54,666 nt of DNA from a virus: positions 1-54,666 of IMG/VR virus record IMGVR_UViG_3300017963_000316. One strand, given 5' to 3'. This document shows, piece after piece, positions 32,054 to 39,086 of this stretch (its first letter is position 1; every line of letters starts with the position of its first letter). The position numbers and the translations under genes are program-made. The notes beneath the pieces are model-generated. The model was not told the origin of the DNA. It ran no database searches and saw only the letters and a program-made list of their open reading frames with translations.

Positions 32054-32588
32054 ATTAGAACCAGCAGATTTAATACTATGCGTAAATGACAGGACTGATT
32101 GGTTTAGCTCATTTAAGCGGTGGGGTTCTGGAAGATATGAGCACATATCAATGTACTTAGGTATGTTCCATGACATCCCAATGTTATATGAGAGCGATGG
32201 TCGTGGTGTAGTAATTCAAAATGTTGCACACCAGACGGGTAGACCAGTTGTTATCATGCGTCCTAAGTTAACGAAGGCACAAAAGAATAAGGTCATTAAG
32301 ACAGCATTCAACATTGCAAGTGATGACAAGTCTTATTATGACTATTTCGGAATCGTCAAGTCCGCAATTCCTAGAATACTTAAAGAGAAATTCTCGTTTT
32401 TACCAATACCTTCTCAGTATGTCAGAGATGCGATGATGATTTGTTCAGAAGCTACAGCAGAACCATTTTGGAGAAATGAGATTATGGTTCTCCCACAAGA
32501 TGTTATACCACTCCCTACAGATTACTTTACAAACCCAATCTTGGAGTATGCCTATGAGGGTAAACTGCTCGAAGATATTAGTGGCTAA
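32046..32588 (+). CDS. Permuted NlpC/P60 (YiiX-like) cysteine peptidase
   Basis: A 180-residue protein: LEPADLILCVND at the start, YEHISMYLG with the catalytic-type histidine near residue 39, and MMICSEATAE with the catalytic-type cysteine near 134. This order (His before Cys) is that of permuted papain-like NlpC/P60 enzymes such as YiiX/YebB, which cleave peptide or lipid-linked bonds in the envelope. It is the last plus-strand gene, before the terminator. Confidence 0.7.
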   Translation: MFKLEPADLILCVNDRTDWFSSFKRWGSGRYEHISMYLGMFHDIPMLYESDGRGVVIQNVAHQTGRPVVIMRPKLTKAQKNKVIKTAFNIASDDKSYYDYFGIVKSAIPRILKEKFSFLPIPSQYVRDAMMICSEATAEPFWRNEIMVLPQDVIPLPTDYFTNPILEYAYEGKLLEDISG

Positions 32589-32664
32589 ATAGCCGTTCGA
32601 CTCGGTTAGAATGCTCAGAATATGATTTTGAGCTTTCAATGTCTAATTTTAGGCATAAAAAAAG

Positions 32665-32692
32665 AAGCTCAGGGAATATTACTCCTGAGCTT
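32665..32692. terminator. Hairpin terminator between convergent blocks
   Basis: AAGCTCAGG (32665-32673) and CCTGAGCTT (32684-32692) form a 9-bp stem. On the minus strand it is followed by a run of seven T, a classic intrinsic terminator for the tRNA block. On the plus strand the tail is weaker (ACTTTCT). It separates the two transcription blocks. Confidence 0.8.
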
Positions 32693-32755
32693 ACTTTCTG
32701 CCCGTAGCTATCGGGACTTCATCGGCAACTTTCAAAAATTTTTTTCAACATTTTT

Positions 32756-32833
32756 TGGTTGCGGAGGTAGGACTCGAACCTACAACCTGCTGATTCAAAG
32801 TCAGCCGTCCAAACCAATTTAGACTACTCCGCA
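32756..32833 (-). tRNA. tRNA-Gln (TTG)
   Basis: Full cloverleaf with acceptor TGCGGAG/CTCCGCA, anticodon loop CTTTGAA, and encoded CCA. Last RNA gene of the minus block, 5 nt from the 3' end of RNase P RNA. Confidence 0.93.
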
Positions 32834-32837
32834 ATAG

Positions 32838-33193
32838 TAAGCAGACCCGTAAGCCGAATTCTGTTTTATGTGAACATTTGTCTTGACTCAATGTTACCAT
32901 TGAATTCCTTGCCACCCACCCAAGACTATAGAGTGTAGCCCTCAGTCTTTGCTTGGTGTTGCACCAGATGGAGATTGCCCGTTTCACTCTCGTTAGAGTC
33001 AGGTGTTTGGGGAGCAGGTTGAAGATTCCCTTACTCTCCCTACCTAGACTACGCTTATCTTCCGAAGCCCTTTTCTAACAAGACTCGTCTCTGTTGCTCT
33101 AATCGTCAGATTACTCTGCCAGGGTGTTACCCTGCATCCTGCTCGTTGGTGTTCGGACTTTCCTCTCCGTAGAGCGTTCACTCAGTCTGCTTA
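32838..33193 (-). ncRNA. rnpB: RNase P RNA, type A
   Basis: On the minus strand the RNA starts TAAGCAGAC and ends GTCTGCTTA (helix P1). It contains the conserved GAGGAAAGTCCG (CR-I/P4 5' side), AGAGCAACAGAGA, GAGTGAAACGGGC and, near the 3' end, ACAGAATTCGGCTTAC (CR-V/P4 3' side). The order and the length (356 nt) fit bacterial type A RNase P RNA. RNase P removes 5' leaders from tRNA precursors. No protein subunit gene is visible here, so it presumably uses the host's. It is surrounded by 34 tRNA-type genes. Confidence 0.93.
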
Positions 33194-33330
33194 TGTTTTT
33201 TAGCATCTAACCTGCAAGCTCTCCTACAAACAGTTAAGCATATAGGAATACAAATACACAAGTCAATTGCTACATGTATTAGAATTTCAATTAATGAAAT
33301 AGTAATCCCGAAAATTATAAATTCAATCAT
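33178..33330 (-). CDS. 50-residue membrane protein ending inside RNase P RNA
   Basis: ATG at 33330 lies 8 nt after the CCA of tRNA-Ser. The product starts MIEFIIFGITISLIEILIHV and continues as a long hydrophobic, cysteine-containing segment with a basic tail. The stop lies 16 nt inside the RNase P RNA gene, the same overlap style as the tRNA-flanking genes. Not in the usual size range for gene callers, but the frame fills the gap exactly. Confidence 0.55.
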   Translation of the reverse strand: MIEFIIFGITISLIEILIHVAIDLCICIPICLTVCRRACRLDAKKHKQTE

Positions 33331-33337
33331 TTTCTTT

Positions 33338-33425
33338 TGGCGGAGGGTGCAGGATTCGAACCTGCGGGGCTGTTATACCCTTCTGTTTTCAAGACAGCTA
33401 CAATAAACCGCTCTGCCAACCCTCC
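33338..33425 (-). tRNA. tRNA-Ser (TGA)
   Basis: Acceptor GGAGGGT/ACCCTCC, anticodon loop CTTGAAA, long variable arm typical of serine tRNAs, discriminator G, encoded CCA. Confidence 0.92.
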
Positions 33426-33426
33426 A

Positions 33427-33591
33427 TTATTTAATTTTAAGAAGCTCTAAACTGGCTTCTTCAATTAATTTCGTGCGATATGGAGATTCTAGTTTAGTTA
33501 TATATGGGTCATCAATTTGTACCACTTTTAATAGTAGCTTACTCAGAATCTCTCGTATCTGTTTCAGCTTTTGTTCTTTCTTCCCTGCCAT
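33427..33591 (-). CDS. 54-residue helical protein
   Basis: ATG at 33591 with AGAGGA upstream, inside the cupin gene's 3' end. The product is basic and helical (EQKLKQIREILSKLL). The stop is 2 nt before the tRNA-Ser gene. Confidence 0.5.
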   Translation of the reverse strand: MAGKKEQKLKQIREILSKLLLKVVQIDDPYITKLESPYRTKLIEEASLELLKIK

Positions 33592-33907
33592 AGTCATCCT
33601 CTAGTCTGACAACATCTTCAACTTCTGGTGTGGAGACTTCAATTATCCCCATATCACTGTCAGTTGCTTCTATACGATGTTTGGTGTAAGGTGGGATATG
33701 TTGAACATCACCTTCATTGAAAGGAATAACAGTTTTGTTAAGTACAATAATACCTTGACCACGAATCACTAACAGTGTTTCTTCCTTAACCTTATGGTAT
33801 TGATAACTTAATCTACTACCCTTCTCGACAAAAATATACTTACCAACGTACTTATCTGTTTGAGCAAACCAAATCTCATAACCCCAAGGTTTCCTAACTT
33901 TCTGCAT
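33539..33907 (-). CDS. Cupin, phosphomannose-isomerase type II-like
   Basis: A 122-residue protein: KPWGYEIWFAQTDKYVGKYI, then LSYQYHK...E and GDVQHIPPYTKHRIEA. The HxH...E and later H pattern of the cupin metal site is recognisable, with the WG(Y/H) start typical of mannose-6-phosphate isomerase/GDP-mannose pyrophosphorylase cupins. It may act on sugar phosphates together with the nucleotidyltransferase at 29128. The stop overlaps the small gene at 33427. Confidence 0.8.
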   Translation of the reverse strand: MQKVRKPWGYEIWFAQTDKYVGKYIFVEKGSRLSYQYHKVKEETLLVIRGQGIIVLNKTVIPFNEGDVQHIPPYTKHRIEATDSDMGIIEVSTPEVEDVVRLEDDYGREERTKAETDTRDSE

Positions 33908-34132
33908 CTAACCTATTTCCTCTCCTAGCCTAATACGAAGTGGAATTACACCATATATCAAAATTGCATATTCAGGTAGTTGGTTCTTAATGTCTACAAA
34001 TGATGCAATTACATAATAATCATCGTTATCAAAGCAATGAATATACTCTTTAGAATTCAACCAATCAGATAACTTCTGACGTTCTAAAGCAGTTAAGCAA
34101 GTTTTAGCAACTAAATATGTACTTATGTCCAT
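33908..34132 (-). CDS. 74-residue hypothetical protein
   Basis: Its ATG begins right after tRNA-Thr (TGT), sharing the final CA of the tRNA 3' end (CATG). The product is helical then beta-rich (YYVIASFVDIKNQLPEYAIL). Not recognised. Confidence 0.6.
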   Translation of the reverse strand: MDISTYLVAKTCLTALERQKLSDWLNSKEYIHCFDNDDYYVIASFVDIKNQLPEYAILIYGVIPLRIRLGEEIG

Positions 34133-34133
34133 G

Positions 34134-34207
34134 AGCCGCCGAGAGGAATCGAACCCCCATCCTACCGCTTACAAGGCGATTGCTCAACCAGTACGAGCTA
34201 CGGCGGC
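34134..34207 (-). tRNA. tRNA-Thr (TGT)
   Basis: Acceptor GCCGCCG/CGGCGGC, anticodon loop CTTGTAA. No full CCA encoded (TCATG follows), so it needs the CCA-adding enzyme. The upstream HNH gene's stop lies 24 nt inside the tRNA. Confidence 0.92.
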
Positions 34208-34579
34208 ATATCTTTCACGTCTCCATGCTCTACCATTTCCTTTGTTCTTACTCTTATATGTCGGGGTTTGTGAGTCACAGTTAGAGCATATTAAACGTAA
34301 GTTTCCAAGTAACCAATTGTCAGCGTTACCGTCTATATGGTCAAGAATAAGCACTATGGGTTCATTTAGCCACTCAGATAACCCACAAATCTCACATCTA
34401 TGACCTCTGGTTTCTATCAAGTACCATTTTTCTCTGCCTGATATTAACCTGTTAGACCTTTCAATCTCTTGTCTACGTAGACTACGTTGGTAATCCATCT
34501 GACATCTAAGACTACAATACTTTAAATTATGGTGCTCCGCACCACAATGTATACATTTCTTTTTACGATACCTGCTCAT
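34184..34579 (-). CDS. HNH endonuclease
   Basis: A 131-residue protein: a zinc-binding N-terminus (CIHCGAEH...CSLRC), then the HNH core CEICG...LILDHIDGNADNWLLGNL, then RLICSNCDSQT. This is the layout of phage HNH homing-type nucleases, which cut DNA. It sits exactly between two tRNA-Thr genes: the ATG follows the end of tRNA-Thr (CGT) and the stop is inside tRNA-Thr (TGT). A mobile origin is possible. Confidence 0.88.
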   Translation of the reverse strand: MSRYRKKKCIHCGAEHHNLKYCSLRCQMDYQRSLRRQEIERSNRLISGREKWYLIETRGHRCEICGLSEWLNEPIVLILDHIDGNADNWLLGNLRLICSNCDSQTPTYKSKNKGNGRAWRRERYAAVARTG

Positions 34580-34580
34580 G

Positions 34581-34651
34581 AGCCACTGGTAAGACTTGAA
34601 CTTACTTCCGTTGTTTACGAAACAACTGCACTACCTATATGCTACAGTGGC
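34581..34651 (-). tRNA. tRNA-Thr (CGT)
   Basis: Acceptor GCCACTG/CAGTGGC, anticodon loop TTCGTAA. CCA is not fully encoded; TCATG follows and supplies the HNH start codon. The upstream small gene's stop overlaps the first base. Confidence 0.9.
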
Positions 34652-34812
34652 TAATCAAAATATTCTTGCCTTCCACAAATCCTGTGCATGTGTTTAACTT
34701 GCTGTCTAACCCAACGTCTAATCTTCATGTATCTATGATGAGAAGCTTTATAATGTTTTCGCACTTCTTTGTTTTTTAGAGCTTCTTTTTTAAACTCACG
34801 GAAGTCTGTCAT
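34651..34812 (-). CDS. 53-residue basic protein
   Basis: ATG at 34812 inside the upstream gene's end. The product is very basic, with histidines (KEVRKHYKASHHRYMKIRRW), and could bind nucleic acid. The TAG stop shares its last G with the first base of tRNA-Thr (CGT). Confidence 0.5.
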   Translation of the reverse strand: MTDFREFKKEALKNKEVRKHYKASHHRYMKIRRWVRQQVKHMHRICGRQEYFD

Positions 34813-35053
34813 CTTCAGTTATACAACCACTTTCCCAAGTTCCATCAGGATGAATAAGGATAAAAATATCTTCATCACCCAACGTAATTTGTATACCACC
34901 TTCAGATGTTGGAGCGATGAATAGACCTTCAGTGAAGAATTTTGCCATCATTGTTGCTTTCTTGGTAATTGGTAATCCACCATAGCTGTCCCAATCATGC
35001 TCTAGTTCTAGAAAACTATCTATCTTCTTTGCTAGTTCTTTTCTCCAAGGCAT
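34796..35053 (-). CDS. 85-residue hypothetical protein
   Basis: The product has a pattern I have seen in small bacterial proteins (LEHDWDSYGGLPITKKATMM) followed by a short beta sheet (GGIQITLGDEDIFILIHPDG). Function unknown. Confidence 0.6.
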   Translation of the reverse strand: MPWRKELAKKIDSFLELEHDWDSYGGLPITKKATMMAKFFTEGLFIAPTSEGGIQITLGDEDIFILIHPDGTWESGCITEDDRLP

Positions 35054-35153
35054 TTCTATAAACCATCCCTATGTTTTTGCCATGCTTTGGTATTCTACTC
35101 TTTCGAGATTCCAGTTTTCGTTCTCTATTAGTTTGTTCGTATTCACCATCCAT
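35016..35153 (-). CDS. 45-residue basic protein, uncertain
   Basis: A frame from ATG 35153, overlapping the upstream tag gene's stop, to 35016, inside the next gene. The product is basic and arginine-rich. It fills an otherwise empty 90-nt gap; there is no good ribosome binding site. Confidence 0.3.
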   Translation of the reverse strand: MDGEYEQTNRERKLESRKSRIPKHGKNIGMVYRNALEKRTSKEDR

Positions 35154-35367
35154 TTGTAAAACACCTAAAACGCCAATGACACTTCTCACAATCTTTAACG
35201 TCTATTTCTGGTGGTAATCTACCTACGTGCCGAACAATGTTGATACAACTTTTGGTAGGAGTACCACAAGTAGGACAATAATGCCTAGTCGCCGCACCGT
35301 GTCCTACAACTCTAGTCTCACTGCCATTTGCGTACACTTTTTGACACTCAAAGCAGTAATATTTCAT
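35143..35367 (-). CDS. Zinc-ribbon protein with C-terminal CxxC tag
   Basis: A 74-residue protein: CFECQK...CPTCGTPTKSC ribbon, then the micro-motif at the C-terminus (CEKCHWRFRCFT). Its ATG shares its A with the CCA end of the upstream tRNA. Confidence 0.7.
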   Translation of the reverse strand: MKYYCFECQKVYANGSETRVVGHGAATRHYCPTCGTPTKSCINIVRHVGRLPPEIDVKDCEKCHWRFRCFTNGW

Positions 35368-35442
35368 GGTCAGGGTGGCTGGATTCGAACCAGCGACCTC
35401 CTGAGTCCAGGTCAGGTAGTCTGTCCACTGACGTACACCCTG
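35367..35442 (-). tRNA. tRNA, apparent anticodon TGG (Pro?) with unusual C33
   Basis: Acceptor CAGGGTG/CACCCTG, good T arm, encoded CCA. The anticodon loop reads CCTGGAC, which puts C at position 33 where U is nearly universal. TGG would be proline, but identity is uncertain. The A of CCA is the A of the next gene's ATG. Confidence 0.7.
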
Positions 35443-35549
35443 ATAGGGGAAGCAAATGGCTTGGTATCACTTCCCACTTATTCTTTATACGTTTGGTTGA
35501 AACTCGTAGTTTCAATACTCAACACCAGTTCCAAGCAACTAAGTGTATG

Positions 35550-35624
35550 TCGGAATGAAAGGATTTGAACCTTCGACCCCATGCTCCCAAAGCATGTGCT
35601 CTAGCCTGACTGAGCTACACTCCG
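35550..35624 (-). tRNA. tRNA-Pro (TGG)
   Basis: Acceptor CGGAGTG/CATTCCG, anticodon stem-loop CATGC-TTTGGGA-GCATG, discriminator A, no encoded CCA. The phosphoesterase stop codon (TAG) is at positions 8-10 of this tRNA. Confidence 0.9.
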
Positions 35625-36220
35625 ATGTCAATTACAACAGGTTTATTTACATTTTGGTAGTATTCATTAAGGACAGAAGCATTAACAAATGTTGTCTTAC
35701 CAATTCTTTTCTGCCCCGCTCCTTCGTGAATATGTCCGAAAACATGCACTTTAGGTTCAATCATGCTTGACCGCTCAAGTAAAGACTTTGAACCAAGATG
35801 ACTGCCACTTATACTGTAATCAAGGATTCCTTTTGGTGGACTATGCGTGATAAGAACATCAACCTTATCTGGAATACATTTCCAAATATCTGCTAGTCTT
35901 TCTTCAGACCTCATAAATGCCCAACCACCAAACCTTGATGTGTAAGGAGATGCCCAAAATATAAGACCATCAATTATAACAGCTTCGCTTATTAACATCG
36001 TAGCATTTATTATGATGTTCCTGTCACTCTCAAGGTAGAAATCGTGATTACCTGGTGTGAATAAAATATGTCTAAATTTTAAAGTACCAAGCCACGCATC
36101 AAATCTTTCAACTTCTTCTCTAGTCCCGTTGGACGTGGCATCACCTGCATGGATTAAAATATCACCATCGGGAAGTTCAGGAGTACGATTATGCGTGTCT
36201 GCTATTAAAACAATCCTCAT
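35615..36220 (-). CDS. Calcineurin-like metallophosphoesterase
   Basis: A 201-residue protein with the family's metal motifs: LIADTHN (DxH), HAGDATSNG (GDxxx), TPGNHDFY (GNHD), LITHSPP and VFGHIHEGAG (GHxH). It hydrolyses a phosphoester; the substrate is unknown. Its ATG is 8 nt after tRNA-Ala CCA and its stop lies inside tRNA-Pro. Confidence 0.88.
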   Translation of the reverse strand: MRIVLIADTHNRTPELPDGDILIHAGDATSNGTREEVERFDAWLGTLKFRHILFTPGNHDFYLESDRNIIINATMLISEAVIIDGLIFWASPYTSRFGGWAFMRSEERLADIWKCIPDKVDVLITHSPPKGILDYSISGSHLGSKSLLERSSMIEPKVHVFGHIHEGAGQKRIGKTTFVNASVLNEYYQNVNKPVVIDIGV

Positions 36221-36227
36221 ATTATTT

Positions 36228-36301
36228 TGGTGGAGGTTACGAGACTCGAACTCGTCTTTTCTCATTGCAAGTGAGAGGTTCTCCCACTGAACTAAACCCC
36301 C
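36228..36301 (-). tRNA. tRNA-Ala (TGC)
   Basis: Acceptor GGGGGTT/AACCTCC with a G-T pair, anticodon loop CTTGCAA, encoded CCA. Confidence 0.93.
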
Positions 36302-36334
36302 ATTCTATACGAATTAGCTATTGAGCTTCACCCG

Positions 36335-36634
36335 TTATCCAACCTCGTCTACATATTTTCTGTTGTGGGTAATTCTTGCTTGTGTCATACTTGGTATTCT
36401 TTTTTCATCACCAGCCCTGTGTGTCCAACACCAAAATCTATTCTGGCAATCTTTACACTGTTCTTTAACCTTGACCCTTCCATTCAGCAAAGCCCACCAA
36501 CAAGTGGTGAGTTTAGTTCCACATACAGGACAACTAAGATTAAAGTCTGGTAATAACAACACGTCACAAACAGTACAGTATAATCGTTTTGGTTGTATTA
36601 GCTTTTCCATTCCTATATGCCAACAAGTTGTCAT
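36335..36634 (-). CDS. Zinc-ribbon protein with CxxC tag
   Basis: A 99-residue protein: CTVCDV...CPVCGTKLTTC ribbon, then the micro-motif with tryptophans (CKDCQNRFWCWTHR, about 61-74) and a short basic tail. The ATG shares its A with the CCA of tRNA-Tyr. Confidence 0.7.
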   Translation of the reverse strand: MTTCWHIGMEKLIQPKRLYCTVCDVLLLPDFNLSCPVCGTKLTTCWWALLNGRVKVKEQCKDCQNRFWCWTHRAGDEKRIPSMTQARITHNRKYVDEVG

Positions 36635-36720
36635 GGTGGGTTAGATAGGATTTGAACCTACTTAGTCCGAAGACGCCAGTTTTACAGACTGGTGCGACTC
36701 CCCATCTTCGCCGCTAACCC
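36634..36720 (-). tRNA. tRNA-Tyr (GTA)
   Basis: Acceptor GGGTTAG/CTAACCC, anticodon loop CTGTAAA, long variable arm as in bacterial tyrosine tRNA, encoded CCA overlapping the next ATG. Confidence 0.93.
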
Positions 36721-36769
36721 ATAAATAGGTAACGTTCCTGTAGGCATTTCTACCCACAGGATACATTCC

Positions 36770-36845
36770 TGGTGCCGACTAGAGGAGTCGAACCTCTTAC
36801 ACCTGGTGCTTCACGCCAGTGCTCTACCACATGAGCTTAGTCGGC
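36770..36845 (-). tRNA. tRNA-Phe (GAA)
   Basis: Acceptor GCCGACT/AGTCGGC, anticodon loop GTGAAGC, encoded CCA. The closing pair of the anticodon stem is a mismatch. Confidence 0.9.
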
Positions 36846-36847
36846 AT

Positions 36848-37005
36848 AAATCTGAGCGTTGGGCAGACTGTCTACCTTCCACAGAGCCTAGATTACTAGC
36901 ATGGAGGCTAAACTCCTAATCCAATAACTCTGGTTAGATTTTCCCCGACCTGCCACATCCTGCGGGCTAGTTAGACAATACCTGCTTACTAACTCAGATG
37001 TCCCG
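36848..37005 (-). ncRNA. Candidate structured RNA between a gene and tRNA-Phe
   Basis: A 160-nt non-coding stretch whose ends pair (ATCTGAG with CTCAGAT). Inside are GTTAG/CTAAC, GGAG/CTCC and CTAG-TAAT-CTAG hairpins. No frame longer than 16 codons is seen. It is co-oriented with the tRNAs and would be released by RNase P at tRNA-Phe. Family not recognised; the size is near that of 6S RNA but I do not see its features. Confidence 0.5.
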
Positions 37006-37007
37006 AT

Positions 37008-37382
37008 TTAGGAAAATTTCTTCAGGAGTTTCTCCAAACGTGCTACTTCACCATTGGTTGTTCCAGCATTAGCTTTTGAAACGTTGATAGCTTGCTCGTT
37101 CTTCCTCTTGGTAGCTTCCCTCTCAGCTTTCAAGCGTGCGATACCCTGCTTCGTTTCCTCATCATTGCGAGCATCCTCGGTCTTGATTTTAGCGATTTGT
37201 CTCTCAGATGCAATAACATCTTTGTTGAGAGCCGCTATAGCCTCTTGACCTTCGGGTACTACGGTAAGAGGTAAATCCACAATCGCACACACACCCTTGA
37301 TTGTCCGTACATCGGACTTTTTGAAGCCTACCTCAGCTTCATAGCGTTCGAGTTCCCTTAACCCAAATTTCTCAGCAGTCAT
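37008..37382 (-). CDS. Coiled-coil protein
   Basis: A 124-residue protein; residues 50-124 form a long charged helix (KDVIASERQIAKIKTEDARN, IARLKEAE-like, ARLEKLLKKF). It has a good ribosome binding site (GGAAAGGAA) and its own promoter at 37425. Function unknown. Confidence 0.7.
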   Translation of the reverse strand: MTAEKFGLRELERYEAEVGFKKSDVRTIKGVCAIVDLPLTVVPEGQEAIAALNKDVIASERQIAKIKTEDARNDEETKQGIARLKAEREATKRKNEQAINVSKANAGTTNGEVARLEKLLKKFS

Positions 37383-37424
37383 TTCCGTTCCTTTCCTTTA
37401 TTTAGAATTTTTCATTCTACCTAT

Positions 37425-37453
37425 ATTATACCATATGCCAAGTGAGATGTCAA
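37425..37453 (-). promoter_or_regulatory. Shared-type promoter
   Basis: Minus strand TTGACA (37453-37448), 17 bp spacer ending TGGCATATGG, TATAAT (37430-37425). Transcription would start about 36 nt before the coiled-coil gene and continue into the structured RNA and tRNA-Phe. Confidence 0.85.
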
Positions 37454-37470
37454 GCCCTTTCTACGGCTTG

Positions 37471-37553
37471 TGTCGGTGGAGAGATTTGAACTCTCATGCC
37501 CTTTTGAGCACTGGATTTTAAGTCCAGCGTGTATGCCATTCCACCACACCGAC
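37471..37553 (-). tRNA. tRNA-Leu (TAA)
   Basis: Acceptor GTCGGTG/C(A)CCGAC, anticodon loop CTTAAAA, long variable arm. No encoded CCA (ACAAG follows). The upstream gene's TAG stop shares its last G with the first base. Confidence 0.92.
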
Positions 37554-37879
37554 TAATCTAACCACCCTTTTAACCATCTTAGTTTTCGGTGATTCCAACA
37601 TATTTCTTCACACTGTGAATCTGCGTTTAAGTGCTGTCTAACCTCCTGCATCGGTAGATAACCCCAATGTCTTCTAGGATTACCGCACATATAACAAGAA
37701 CATGGAACTTTTGTTTTACGGTAGATTCCTAATGTTCTTTCTAGCTCATCTTTTGTCCACCAAGAACGATAACGCCTACCTGATTGATTCTTATTTCGTG
37801 GGGAAAACCCCTCATACCTTTTAAAGACCTTTTCGGCTTTACGCCGAGCAACAGCCAATCTAGTTCCAAGCATACACAT
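37553..37879 (-). CDS. Conserved hypothetical (CSCYMCGNPRRH family)
   Basis: A 108-residue basic protein with VPCSCYMCGNPRRHWGYLPM near residue 58, a small cysteine motif that I recall from a widespread hypothetical bacterial/phage family. ATG 37879 or 37873. The stop touches tRNA-Leu. Confidence 0.7.
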   Translation of the reverse strand: MCMLGTRLAVARRKAEKVFKRYEGFSPRNKNQSGRRYRSWWTKDELERTLGIYRKTKVPCSCYMCGNPRRHWGYLPMQEVRQHLNADSQCEEICWNHRKLRWLKGWLD

Positions 37880-37882
37880 CTC

Positions 37883-38020
37883 CTAGTTATCATGTAATCG
37901 CATCCTTGCCTCTAGTTCTCTTGGAGACTCCACATCAATATCATAGACCCAATCTATGCCATATAGATAAAGCACTGAATGTTCTATGACCCAAGTAGAA
38001 TATTCTGTTTGCTCAATCAT
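37883..38020 (-). CDS. 45-residue hypothetical protein
   Basis: The ATG at 38020 shares its A with the CCA end of tRNA-Trp. The product (MIEQTEYSTWVIEHSVLYLY...) is acidic. Short but placed exactly like its neighbours. Confidence 0.55.
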   Translation of the reverse strand: MIEQTEYSTWVIEHSVLYLYGIDWVYDIDVESPRELEARMRLHDN

Positions 38021-38097
38021 GGCAGGAGCAGTAGGATTCGAACCCACATTTCCTCGTTTTGGAGACGAGTGTTTTAATCCTGTTAAACTATACTCCC
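38020..38097 (-). tRNA. tRNA-Trp (CCA)
   Basis: Acceptor GGGAGTA/TGCTCCT, anticodon stem-loop CTCGT-CTCCAAA-ACGAG, discriminator G, encoded CCA that overlaps the next ATG. The HAD gene's TAG stop is at positions 8-10. Confidence 0.92.
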
Positions 38098-38804
38098 AAT
38101 AAACAATCAACCAGTTCATCTGCTGTCATGTAATATTTTGCTTCTAGCGTATTTTTGTTAGTAGAGATACCAAATCCAGCCGCTGAAATCATTTCTTTGT
38201 CGTTTATCTTGTCACCTATTGCTACAACATCATTTCTGTCTATATCTAGGTACATAGCAATAGCTTTTACACCTACACCTTTGGATATGGACTTCTTTTG
38301 AATGTCAAACGCTTCGCCGTTCCACATAACTTTTAAGTCACCATCAGTGTCATACTTACGGACAATCTCATAAACTTCTGGAATTTCTCTATCAGCATGT
38401 GCTGTCAAGATGAACTGTTTAGGTTCAAAACCTTTAATGTCTAGTTTAGATATTCCCCTTCGTATGTCATATATTTTATCAAAATACGCATCATCATAAG
38501 TAATGTGCTGAATTACCCTGCCGTCCACAAGGGACAAGTTCCCATTTTCAGCCTGTAATATTACTCCACCACCTAGAACCTTTGAATACATTCCTTGAAG
38601 GTAAATAAGACTTCTTCCAGAGGATACACAAATTCGTATCTTTTTCTTTAATCTATTAACCTTCTCTGCAAAGGAATCAGTTATAAGATTAGTTTTTACT
38701 ACAACCTTATGATAGTCTTCTTCGGTTGTCTCTAGGATTTCTGTACCTACTGGAACGGACACACCATCCGAATCAAGAATCAACAATTTAATATTACTGA
38801 ACAA
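38088..38804 (-). CDS. HAD-superfamily (IIB/Cof-like) phosphatase
   Basis: A 238-residue protein: LLILDSDGV (DxDG nucleophile motif, with serine between the aspartates), ICVSSGRS (motif II), SKGVGVKAI (lysine motif) and VVAIGDKINDKEM (motif IV). This pattern fits sugar-phosphatases of the Cof/mannosyl-phosphoglycerate type. The start is TTG 38804 with AAGGAG upstream. The stop is inside tRNA-Trp. Confidence 0.85.
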   Translation of the reverse strand: MFSNIKLLILDSDGVSVPVGTEILETTEEDYHKVVVKTNLITDSFAEKVNRLKKKIRICVSSGRSLIYLQGMYSKVLGGGVILQAENGNLSLVDGRVIQHITYDDAYFDKIYDIRRGISKLDIKGFEPKQFILTAHADREIPEVYEIVRKYDTDGDLKVMWNGEAFDIQKKSISKGVGVKAIAMYLDIDRNDVVAIGDKINDKEMISAAGFGISTNKNTLEAKYYMTADELVDCLLGV

Positions 38805-38826
38805 TCATAACTCCTTGTTTTTTAGT

Positions 38827-38914
38827 TGGTGTCCGAAGCAGGATTTGAACCTGCACCCCTGTTACGGGAATAGGGTTTGAGCCTATCGTGTCTACCGTGT
38901 TCCACCATTCGGAC
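38827..38914 (-). tRNA. tRNA-Leu (CAA)
   Basis: Acceptor GTCCGAA/TTCGGAC, anticodon loop CTCAAAC, long variable arm, encoded CCA. Confidence 0.92.
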
Positions 38915-39085
38915 TTACATCTCAAAATTTTCGAAGTCTTTAACTCTGAAGCTGAAGAAATCACCTTTCTTTACTTCTTGGTCATCTTCTATTCTAGTCC
39001 ACCCTGAACTATGAAAATTAACCACCCAAAATAAATCCACAAACTCTGGTTTTAATATCTTTTGTTTTAGTTCTAGTGCTGTCAA
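38915..39085 (-). CDS. 56-residue hypothetical protein
   Basis: TTG start at 39085 with GGAGAAG upstream. The product (MTALELKQKILKPEFVDLFW...) is a compact alpha/beta mini-protein. Its TAA stop ends exactly at the base before tRNA-Leu (CAA). Confidence 0.6.
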   Translation of the reverse strand: MTALELKQKILKPEFVDLFWVVNFHSSGWTRIEDDQEVKKGDFFSFRVKDFENFEM

Positions 39086-39086
39086 A

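Noticed and set aside
33240-33264. A further promoter upstream of RNase P RNA
   Set aside because: TTGACT is present on the minus strand, but no good -10 lies at 17 bp; the RNA is probably made by read-through and processing.
35227-35770. Plus-strand open frames in the minus-strand tRNA region
   Set aside because: They translate the reverse strand of tRNAs (GWLDSNQRP-like, GMKGFEPS-like strings), a well-known artefact.
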